From contig JAJTUP010000002.1 in assembly GCA_021399435.1 (NCBI GenBank), forward strand, positions 2,046,001 to 2,110,000: DNA of 64,000 nucleotides, written 5' to 3'. The position numbers and the translations under genes are program-made. The stretch comes from Diaporthe sp. PMI_573. Taxonomy: Eukaryota; Ascomycota; Sordariomycetes; Diaporthales; Diaporthaceae. Shown piece after piece: positions 56,024 to 64,000 of this stretch (position 1 is the stretch's first letter; every line of letters starts with the position of its first letter). The notes beneath the pieces are model-generated. The model ran no database searches, was not told the origin of the DNA, and was given only the letters and a program-made list of their open reading frames with translations.

Positions 56024-56911
56024 CTAGTGTTCGACCCGCGACGCCTGACCTTTGTCAAACTTCCCGTGCGTGAACTCCTCCTGGCCTTTTCTCACGATGC
56101 CCTCGTTCTCAGCCTGCTTGTCCGTGTCTCCCGTGAAGCTGTCGGCGGCGGCAGCGACGTTTCCCCGGAGCACCTCTCCAGCACCCTGTGGGATATGTTA
56201 GTTGAGCAACGATCGCATGTAGGCAGGTGACCTGTGACTCACATGAATCTTGGCAAAAGGAGCCTTGGCCTTCTGGCCGATACTGGGGCCGGGAATGGTT
56301 CCCGGTCCTTTATTGGAATAGGTCTGCTGAGTGGTATCGCCCAGGTCGGGCGGCACCTCCGTCAAGGGGGTGACGGGCTCATGGGCCAGCACAGAGGGGC
56401 GATGATCGTCTGCGTTGTATGACTTGTGCCTGACTGCGTCGGCAGCGCCTTCGTAGCCGGGGGCGTAATTGCTGTTCCGATGTCCGCGCTGCGACGTTGG
56501 GACGCCAGTGGCTGTATCGCCCACGTGGGTTTGAGGTGCACCTTGGGAAGCGTGGGAGGGTGCAGCTGACGGGTTGTTCCTCTGGGCAGCGACCAAGTCA
56601 CCTCGAGCATCGTTCAGCTGGTTATGCGTGTCCTGGGAAGTTGGGATGCGGCCCTTTGGGTCACCTATCTCAGTGGCCCGCATGGCATTGGTCCTTGCCT
56701 GCTGGCCAGAATTGTGAATTGGTGATGTGGAGTAATCCCCTGGTTCGTGTGCAAAGTCGCGAGACCCGGTTTCTTCACGCAGCGTTGGCCCTGGGTTTAC
56801 AGTGTTGTTGGTAATATCGTTGGTTCGGTGAGGAGTGTGGTTTGGTGTAGAGGAAGTGTGAGTTCCGGCACCGAGGACGTCGTGGCGGTTTGTGAAGTTG
56901 GTGGCTTCCAT
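56024..56911 (-). CDS. Hydrophilic stress-type protein with IHGAGEVLRG module
   Basis: Exons 56911-56243 and 56185-56024 code 276 residues from ATG 56911 (MEATNFTNRHDVLGAGTH). Residues 1-210 are low in hydrophobic residues and rich in Thr, Asn, His, Gly and Pro, with LGAGTHTSS and PTSQDTHNQLND, like LEA-type or dehydrin-like fungal proteins. The intron splits the module GQKAKAPFAKIH / GAGEVLRGNVAAAADSFTGD. After it come GIVRKGQEEFTHGKFDKGQ and a TAG. Related fungal proteins carry similar GAGE(A/V)xRGN modules and resemble CsbD-type stress proteins; the function is not established. The frame goes on beyond the TAG into a second copy of the module, so the gene may be longer in relatives or the TAG may be read through. 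Confidence 0.7.
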
Positions 56912-58447
56912 TGTGATATTTGCACTCGCTTCACCCGATGAAGCTTTGGACGGATTCTGGCACAGTCAAGTGCAATAAGGTCATAGAAGGATGACCCAGG
57001 GCTGTTCGATCTGGGTGATTATGGTATATGTTTCCTTGTTTGTAGGTATTTATGCAGGGAACTTTTTGAGGTCGAGGTCAACTTTTATGTGAAAGAGCGA
57101 GGCTCGTCCAGCGTCAGGGACGTTGGATATATACATTGTGCCTCAACCCCATGGCAACAGCGCGCCCTTGAAATCCGGAGAAGTTGTTCCGCTCGTTGGT
57201 AAAGATGCACGCACGCACGCACGCACGCACGCGGAGCCCAGCTCCTTCTCTCCTGCGAAACGTCAGAAGCGAGGGCTGGGCCCCCAGGTTTGTGCAGGCT
57301 TCGGCAGCTTTGTCGCCAACATGACCTTGGGTTGACGTCACCCCCAGGGAAGGTGCCACTGCATAACACGATATGATGACTCCCAAGATGGCCGCCATCG
57401 TATGTAAGGGCGGTCACTGCTATAGGATTTATATTGTTTGCTGGGTACCTAGGCATGTAGTTACTGTGTAAATACCCACCGGGGACGGTGGATCACACCG
57501 GCCCGCCCTGCCTTGCCTGCGTGGGTGTTGACGCTCAGTCCAAAAGAATTACCCTACCCACCCGATAGCGGGGTTGCCGCTGTCTGCTGCGGGCTGGTGT
57601 TCAGCGGAACTGCAATGCCTCTGTGTCTTCTTTTTGTCTGCATTCTGACGACGCCGGCAGGACGATCGGCTCGGGGCAAGCCCATCAAAAGAGGGACGTC
57701 AGCGCCGATCTCGTCCTACAACTGTCTCGGTGTATCGTGGCACAAGCCTGTCGAATGTGCCATGGGGGATGTGTGCATATATGGCCTCACCACCCCCATG
57801 AACCATACCCATACCTTTCATCCGTTGACTGCCTCTCCCATAAGGTAGACTGAGATCACACCACTAATTTGAAATGCCCGAGGAAAGTCACGCTGAACAA
57901 GTCCGTCGGCAGGATCCAACGGCTGACAGACCATGCCTAGCGTGGACATGTCAGCTCGCACTCGGTTTTTTTCTGATTTGACTGAACCTCTAGCCGTCAC
58001 CACTTTGGTCAGCTAAGCCAAACCAATCGCCGTCGGCATAACCTCATCGCGCTTCCTCGCTGCAGCCCGTTCCGGTTGTTCGATCGTCAACCGGGCTTTC
58101 CAAGCTTCGACGTTGAGCCGACGCCGTGCGGCAGAAATGGCTCTCTCCGTGTTCGCCTCGAGTGTCATTCCAGCACCGGCCGGCTTGAGTTTCGAAGCCG
58201 TGACGCAATCAAGCCAGCTTCGAAATATATAGGTTCATGTACGGCAGCGTGCCTTGCTGACCCTTCGTGGCTTACCTCTCTCTGTCACCACCCTCTTGAG
58301 CATCTGTATTCTGGAGCACGCCCCAGTAAGCCGCAACACAAGTGATAAGTAGCCGGCCACATCCAGACTGCGAGCTTGTGCAGAGCTCGGCGCATTCCTC
58401 GATCAAATTCGGATTCCCTCCCCGAGTCATCGTTTCGACACGACATC
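56912..58447. other. Divergent intergenic region
   Basis: This 1.5-kb spacer lies between head-to-head genes. It contains the ACGC microsatellite at 57207-57232. Short frames at 57513-57853 have no features of real genes. Confidence 0.45.
57207..57232 (+). repeat. (ACGC)n microsatellite
   Basis: Six tandem ACGC units in intergenic DNA. Confidence 0.85.
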
Positions 58448-59562
58448 ATGGGCATTATCTTCAGCGCTGTATCACAGGCGTTCCCGCCCAAGCCCACCTT
58501 TACCGAGAAGGATATTGGAAATTTGAGCGGGAAGGTAAATTTTCCAACCCACCAGCCGGGGCAGCTTCACCGGTGCAAGAGCAACACTAACTCTTGCTAG
58601 GTATACGTCGTCACCGGCGCCAACACGGGTCTGGGAAAAGAGATCGCCCAGATCCTATATTCTAAGGATGCCAAGATCTACTGTGCAGCTCGTTCGAAGG
58701 AGAAGGCGGAAGGCGCAATAGGCGCAATCAAGGCGGCCTGGCCCAACTCCAGCGGGCAGCTCATCTTCCTGCCCCTGGACCTGGCCGATCTGAGCACCAT
58801 CAAAGCCTCAGCCGAGGAGTTCCTCTCCAAGGAGGACAGGCTGCACGTCCTGTTCAATAATGCCGGTGTCATGGTGCCGCCCAGCGGCTCCAAGACGGCC
58901 CAGGGGTACGAGCTGCAGCTGGGCGTCAACAACCTGGGCACGTTCCTCTTCACGAAGCTGCTGACCCCGACGCTCGCCCGGACCGCAAGCATCGAAGACC
59001 CATCTTCGGTGCGCGTGGTGTGGGTGAGCTCGTCAGCCGCCGAGTCGATCCAGGTGCCCAGCGGGGGCATAGACATTTCCAACCTGGACTACCACGTCGA
59101 CAAGAGCCCCTTTGAGAAGTACTGCGTGTCCAAGGCTGGCAACTACCTCCAGGGCGCCGAGTTTGCCCGGCGGCACAAGGATGACGGTATCGTCTCTGTC
59201 CCACTGAACCCCGGCAACCTCAGCTCGGATCTCTGGCGCTCGTTCGGTAGCGGTGCGCAGAGTTTCTTGAGGAGCTTTGTACTGCACCCGCCTATCCTGG
59301 GGGCCTACACCCAGCTCTTTGCGGCATTCTCGCCTCAGGTGTCCATTGAGAGATCTGGTGAATGGGGTAAGTCGTTGTGCTGGCTTGTCGATCACTGTGA
59401 TTTGAGGCTGACCGTTGCAACTGTCTAGTGGTCCCGTGGGGTAGGTTCATGAAGATTCGACAGCACCTTCTGGATGGAAGTAAGCCAATTTCTGAAGGGG
59501 GCAAAGGCACGGCAGAGAAGTTCTGGGAATGGAACGAGGAGCAGGTCAGGCCTTTCATGTAG
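58448..59562 (+). CDS. Short-chain dehydrogenase, retinol-dehydrogenase-like
   Basis: Exons 58448-58534, 58601-59366 and 59429-59562 code 328 residues from ATG 58448 (MGIIFSAVSQAFPPKP). The first intron lies exactly between Lys and Val of GKVYVVTGANTGLG, the cofactor-binding strand. CAARSKEKAEGAI after the second strand favours NADP(H). NNAGVMVPP at about 115, Ser of VVWVSSSAAES, and Tyr/Lys of YCVSKAGNYLQ form the active site. The second intron splits the codon before VPWGRFMKIRQHL; the C-terminus is FWEWNEEQVRPFM. The layout matches fungal SDRs related to retinol dehydrogenases, WWOX and Tic32. The substrate is unknown. The extended N-terminus has no clear targeting signal. Confidence 0.9.
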
Positions 59563-60854
59563 AAGAGGGGGCGGTGGTATTGAGGTTCAGTGTCTTTTCA
59601 CAATCATCCATACTTGGCCCATATAATTAGAGAGGCAAATTGCCGCTTTGAGGAAGCGGCGGAAACAAGACAAAGAGACGTGATAGATCTCAGACTATTT
59701 TCATATACGTAATCATTAATCTCAGACCCAGAACTCTACTCCTTGGATTTTTTCACCCAAGGTTTTGGCATTCTCACGTGTGATTACAACATTCATTTAT
59801 GAAGCTTAGGTATCACAATGTATACCCACGAACGTCCGGCTGAGGCGGGACCGTGATCGAGGCTCAAAATGAAGGCTAAATTGTGTGGATTCGATATTAA
59901 TTAGTTCATTGCACTACTGTAGAGTACCTTGAGGCTAATTTGCTCAAGCCACCTGTCGATACTCAACTCAATATACCTGGTTTGGCGTAGTATACCTGGG
60001 TACTTTATAGACCTCTGGCCTCTGGTGTTTTCCAGTTTATTGCATCTCGATAGTGCCACAAATGTCCGTTGCCAATTTCCAGTGTTTTAGTTGTGTGGTG
60101 GACCGAAGGACTGGCTCCGGATATGCGAGGCAGCTATGATGTTGACACGGGCAGAGTGAAGACCAAGCGTCCTCCTCCTTCTATTTTCCCCTCTCTTTCA
60201 CTCTCTCTTTGTTCTCCTTCCTCCTTTCTGTTCTCCCTCACCTGCAGAGAGTTTTTCTCCCTCTCGTTCTTAGACCAGGCTCATCATGCAATCTCTCATT
60301 CGGACTTTGATCGGGTTATAAGATGCGAAGAACTTGAGGCAATAATCAGAGACTCGAGATAGGTAGTATGGTTTCCTTACCACCAAATATATTTGGTCCT
60401 GATGATAGTATAAGCTTCGGACTTTTCTTTCTGAACACCAATCCCCCCCAGACTGGTCCCACCACATGCGTAGAACTGAAGAAGCAGTTGGCTAGCAGGA
60501 AGCTGCCAACTCTCATCATGCCCGTCTATATCCTTCGGATGCTACGCCTAGTTTCACCAGTCTATACGGAACCCGGAGGAATATTGTGTCGGTGAGTTCC
60601 GCAGGGGAATCTCCTGGGTGACTCCCGGCTCCAAGTTAAAGGGTTGTAAGGGATCCAGGCGGCTCACCAAATACCTTCTCACAGATCGCGGCCGGCGGGG
60701 CAAAGGGCCAACAGAACAATCTTGAATGCATCAAATGGTCCTGGAGTACTTTCAAGAGCGTGGCTGGAGAAACCGCCGGCGAGAGGAATGACAGGTCGCT
60801 CCTGAGTGGCATGCAGTGTTGATAGACTTTTCTGCGCCCTGGCAGCAGCACACT
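59563..60854. other. Intergenic, convergent 3' ends
   Basis: About 1.3 kb between convergent genes, AT-rich from about 59590 to 60060. There is a pyrimidine-rich CTTTCTCT tract at 60175-60260. No coding features. Confidence 0.5.
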
Positions 60855-61250
60855 TTATTCCTCTGGCCTTGGTGGTCCCTCACCGCGATACTCTCGAGCC
60901 TTGTTCGCCTGTGTGTGAGTGATCAGTAAACAGCGGACGCAGTAGTGTTTGCCAACGGCTAGGGCGGCACTGCTGCAGGATCGATGCGTACCCGATTCAC
61001 TTTGGCGGCCTGGATCGAGGAACGCGTCCAACTAGACCATTGTATTAACACCTCACCCTGCCTGTTTGAGTTAAATAAGCTTTGGGAGCTTGAGAGGGCC
61101 TTACACAAAGAGCATGGATGCCATGGTGAAAGCTGCTAAAGGAGCCATGATGGTCTGCTCGTTGAGACGTCAGCAAAGGAAGCCGAGAAACGGAGGGTGG
61201 GCAGAAGAGTTCCGTACCCTTGGATTGATACCGCCTCTTTGAGACGCCAT
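60855..61250 (-). CDS. 59-residue single-span membrane protein, four exons
   Basis: Exons 61250-61218, 61157-61105, 61031-60992 and 60908-60855 join in frame to 60 codons including TAA. The peptide starts MASQRGGINPR, continues QTIMAPLAAFTMASMLFV as one hydrophobic span (residues about 14-29), then WTRSSIQAAKVNR and the polar tail ANKAREYRGEGPPRPEE. Each exon is shorter than most gene finders accept. Donors are GTACGG, GTAAGG and GTACGC; acceptors are GAG, TAG and CAG, the first being weak. I recall similar small fungal proteins with LAA-T/F-TMA-MLFV-x-TR-SI-AAK but no assigned function. Topology with a positive segment right after the span suggests a mitochondrial inner-membrane or ER protein. 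It is divergent from the YCII gene. Confidence 0.72.
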
Positions 61251-61777
61251 GGTGACTGCAGATGGGGAGTGGAACTAGAGGTAGCGCCACTGTCTTCGCC
61301 AGAATCTAGTGTGTTGCGGTGGGTGGTGAGCCAGAGCAGCAGTACAGAGAAAAGGAGCAGCCGGCCACCGACGCTGGACGGGTTGTTGTTCTGCGGTCAG
61401 GCCACTGAGCCCGCTGCACAGCGCAGGGGTCTAACCCTCCGGCCGAGCATGTAGTAGTCTGTCGTCCGTTGTGCATCGAGGGAGAAATAACCCTCGAGGT
61501 ACTTCGCAATGAATTGGCCATATTCTGCATTGCACATGTAGCGTGTTTAGTAAACAAGAGTCAATCAAGTGGACGGCAGTTGCGGCTTCCACAATTGCAC
61601 GCCGGTACAGGCGCCCCCCTCGCAGCCGCGCACTGCCCACTGCGCAACCATCCCGGCTGCCCCCTCACAGGGTACATACCTACCTACCTACCTACCTAGG
61701 CAGGCATGAATGAGAAGCCGACGACACCGGAGCTCCCTCGCCCAAGGATTGCCCCCACATCTCACAACGCCCCAGAC
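61251..61777. promoter_or_regulatory. Divergent promoter with TACC repeat
   Basis: This region between the mini-gene and the YCII gene holds a run of TACC tetranucleotides at 61677-61698, about 80 bases before the preferred ATG 61778. No clear TATA box. Confidence 0.45.
61677..61698 (+). repeat. (TACC)5 tetranucleotide repeat
   Basis: Five tandem TACC units followed by TAGG, placed in the promoter or leader of the YCII gene. ACATACC precedes them. Confidence 0.85.
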
Positions 61778-62375
61778 ATGGCAGCCCGCCTGAACCTCAT
61801 AGCAAGAACACTACTAGCATCACCTCCACGACCAGCAATTTCTGTCACAGCGTCCCCTGCGCGTCTCGGAACAACACAATTCAGGATGGCCTCTTCGACC
61901 CCACGGACGTACGAGTGGCTCGTGGTGATCCCTGACAAGCCCGGCGCCCTCGCGAAGCGACTTGAAGTTCGACCGTGAGTTCCCAGGCCAACTCTGCCTC
62001 GCTCGCCCCCCTTAATACAGGAGTCTATATTGTAACCATGTTCTGACACGTCCCAGACAACATTTCGAGGGCCTGACCAAGCTGAAGGAGTCCGGTCAAT
62101 TCAAGATGGGAGGTGATACAGCCCCACTCCTCTCCCCCGCTTCCGGTCACTCGAAAACAGACGCTGATGCCCATCTAGGTGCCGTGCTGGAAGAGATGCC
62201 GCCAGATGACGAGGTCTCGAGCATGAAGTTCAGCGGATCGACGCTCATGGTCGTGGCAGAGAGCAAGCAGGCCGTCATTGACCTGGTCAAGGACGACGTT
62301 TATGTCAAATCCGGCGTCTGGGACCTGGAGAAAGCCATGATCTGGCCTGCCAAGATCGCCTTCAGGTTCCCCTAG
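61778..62375 (+). CDS. YCII-domain protein, probably mitochondrial
   Basis: Exons 61778-61974, 62057-62112 and 62179-62375 code 149 residues from ATG 61778; an ATG at 61706 in the same frame would add 24 residues. The N-terminus MAARLNLIARTLLASPPRP is basic, Ser/Ala-rich and acid-free, a likely mitochondrial presequence. A start at the internal Met (MASSTPRTYEW) would give the bare domain. The YCII fold is seen in TYEWLVVIPDKPGALAKRLE, RPQHFEGLTKL, SSMKFSGSTLMVVAESKQAV and DDVYVKSGVWDLEKAMIWPA. The second exon is only 56 nt. YCII proteins are dimeric ferredoxin-like barrels; a conserved His-Asp pair (H of RPQHFEG here) suggests an enzyme, but the reaction is unknown. All joins keep frame. Confidence 0.85.
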
Positions 62376-63190
62376 AACTGCACGGCGCATGGGCTGTCTC
62401 GGGCACGGGGGTAGGCGCTGGCTCGAGCAATATGTACGGACCGAAGGTGTCAAATAAGAAAAGAAGGCACGATAGAGCCACATACTGAGCTGATGACCCG
62501 CGTCCAGTGAAACACGCTTCTGAGACCACGACGGAGTCCGTGAGCCCCACAACCACCGAGTGACCACGAGACCGATGGAGATGGAGTTGTCTTACAGTCA
62601 AGAGAATCAGTTGTGGGAACGTGCGTCTCAAATCATTGCAAACGATCTCTCTGTCTCGAGCCCTGATCTAATTCCGCGACACCTCTGCCAAAAGCACAGT
62701 AAGCCAAGGATGAACCGGCCAACCCACCATCGCACCAATGTGATTTGGGCCAATCTGTTCCGAGCGCCATCAAACCATGCGCCAGCCCCCCCGGGGCTGT
62801 TTCAGAGCCCGCTGGTTTGTCGAGATGTAGCCCATCCAGGCCTGAGCCCATGTCCGTACTCTGTGTTTAAACTGGCCGTCAAAAACAGGGAGTATTTTCA
62901 AATCGCTTGGTCGTTCCTCGCCACCGCCAAAAAAAGTGAGCAACTGCAGAAGGACCTGTGACTTTGACCCAAGGAACCGTCCTGCTCTGCATCGCGAGGC
63001 TGTAGAAAGCGCCATGGCATTGCTTGCCTCCTCCCTCGGGTTGGCTTCATCAGAATACCTCCGGCATGAACTGTCACTCACGCCACAAATCAACGCCCGG
63101 CCTCCCAACGTGAAGCACCTGTGGGTTTACACCTTGTGCGTAATTTACACTCGTTCCACCCCACCGGCTTTCACTCTCAGATGCCATTAA
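62376..63190. other. Intergenic, convergent genes
   Basis: About 815 bases. Frames on both strands overlap without motifs. No gene is supported. Confidence 0.5.
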
Positions 63191-64000
63191 TTATGCATCA
63201 GCATTCTCGGACGCTTCCGCGCGAGACTCAGCATCCACTCGCAGTTCGTAGTTAAGCTCGAAGCACTCGGCAAGAAGGTCCGCCACTGCTGCTTGGCCCT
63301 CTGGGATGTCGCCGTTGATCTCGAACTTCCCGTCGGTGCGCATGTTGTCGATAGAGTTGAGCTACAGTCGATCAGTAATCTTGTGTGTGCATCGAAACGG
63401 AAATTATATCCCACCTTCATGCTGTAGGGGTACAGCTCTCTCACTGAGCTCCCTCCCCCGGAGTTCTTGACCTCGAGCAGACACCGTTTCAAGGTCGACA
63501 GTTGGTTGTATATTGGCAGCAGCGCTTCCGATACTGGCTCCGATAGTACCATGAGATGGTAGATGTAACCGTAACTTCGCCTGATCAGGTACAGCAGCGT
63601 CTACAAGCCTCGTCAGCCTTGGGGGACGCACGAGGAGGAGTGGGTCATACGTACCCTTTGCACATAGAGTTCCGCCGGCTTTCCTTCCTCACCAAGCCAA
63701 TTGCCATCTACTCTGGCCTCGTCAATCTTGTCAAGCTGCCGTTGGTAATCGTATAGATCTGTCTCTCTGAGTGACCATGCCGGTGTGATCGAGAACTTAT
63801 CGAGATCATTGCGGATGCCGATCAAGACATCGTAAACACTTCTCCACTGCTCCGGAATGACGCCTTTCCTCTCCAGAACAATATCGGACCACAAGAGAAC
63901 CCGGTTCAAGAGCTCAGACACCTCCTCGCTGCCCTTGGCAACTTGGCCGCCTGCGGTGACAAATTTCCCGTCTTGCCGCTGTGCGTCAATTTCCTTCAAC
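63191..64000 (-). CDS. DUF2408 family protein, 3' part (5' end beyond the window)
   Basis: The gene enters from the right edge. Exons 64000-63655, 63600-63415 and 63361-63191 are in frame and end at TAA 63191-63193. Family blocks are RQDGKFVTAGGQVAKGSEEVSELL (as RQDGKFVTAGG and EEVSELLNRVLLW), WSLRETDLYDYQRQLDKID, ARVDGNWLGEEG, TLLYLIRRSYGYIYHLM, SEPVSEALLPIYNQLSTL and ELYPYSMK joined to LNSIDNMRTDGKF. The tail is RVDAESRAEASENADA. About 234 codons are inside the window; the N-terminal 70 or more residues are missing. DUF2408 proteins are helical, conserved across filamentous ascomycetes and of unknown role. Donors are GTACGT and GTGGGA. Confidence 0.88.

Overview
The window is nuclear DNA of a filamentous ascomycete (Pezizomycotina, probably a sordariomycete). 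The evidence is genes split by many short GT-AG introns (about 50-90 nt, often with a CTRAC-like branch site just before the acceptor), gene spacing of 1-3 kb, a dynactin p25 gene, an RGS protein with seven membrane spans, fungal-only families (DUF2408, PaxU/DUF829, F-box) and decayed genes whose new stop codons fit C:G-to-T:A change. Exon joins were worked out by hand from frame, splice signals and family alignment recalled from memory. In every model called intact the exon lengths sum to a multiple of three.

Layout, left to right. 0-14 kb is a metabolic and transport stretch: a 7-TM RGS protein, a ruined FMN-dependent alpha-hydroxy-acid oxidase, a Dabb stress protein, an Ldh_2-type 2-oxo-acid reductase, an IlvD/Edd sugar-acid dehydratase, a frameshifted PaxU-like hydrolase and a large MFS exporter. 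The last two are divergent, and a perfect 28-bp palindrome lies between them. 14-16.4 kb is gene-free and partly AT-rich. 16-27 kb holds an EamA transporter, an AAAP amino-acid permease, an intact F-box gene and a MetE-C-like protein. 28-32.5 kb holds two related F-box genes in tail-to-tail orientation, both broken. 33 kb has a 15-bp minisatellite that reads as a pentapeptide repeat. 33-38 kb has a charged nuclear-type hypothetical protein, an SDR, and a protein joining a STAND-type N-terminal domain to a retropepsin-like domain that lacks its catalytic motif.

38.6-45.6 kb contains dynactin p25, a flavin monooxygenase and an SDR sharing a divergent promoter, and a glutamine-rich protein. It is followed by about 6 kb of low-complexity, microsatellite-bearing DNA without a convincing gene. 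51.6-64 kb holds a membrane-anchored alpha/beta hydrolase, a gene-poor stretch with a tRNA-like relic, a hydrophilic stress-type protein whose frame runs past a single TAG into a second copy of its module, a retinol-dehydrogenase-like SDR, a four-exon gene for a 59-residue single-span protein, a YCII protein and the 3' part of a DUF2408 gene.

I see no polyketide synthase, NRPS, CRISPR, rRNA or intact transposon. The items most worth a second look are the mini-gene at 60.9-61.3 kb, the palindrome at 11.4 kb, the pentapeptide minisatellite, the TAG-split tandem module at 56.0 kb and the STAND/retropepsin fusion.
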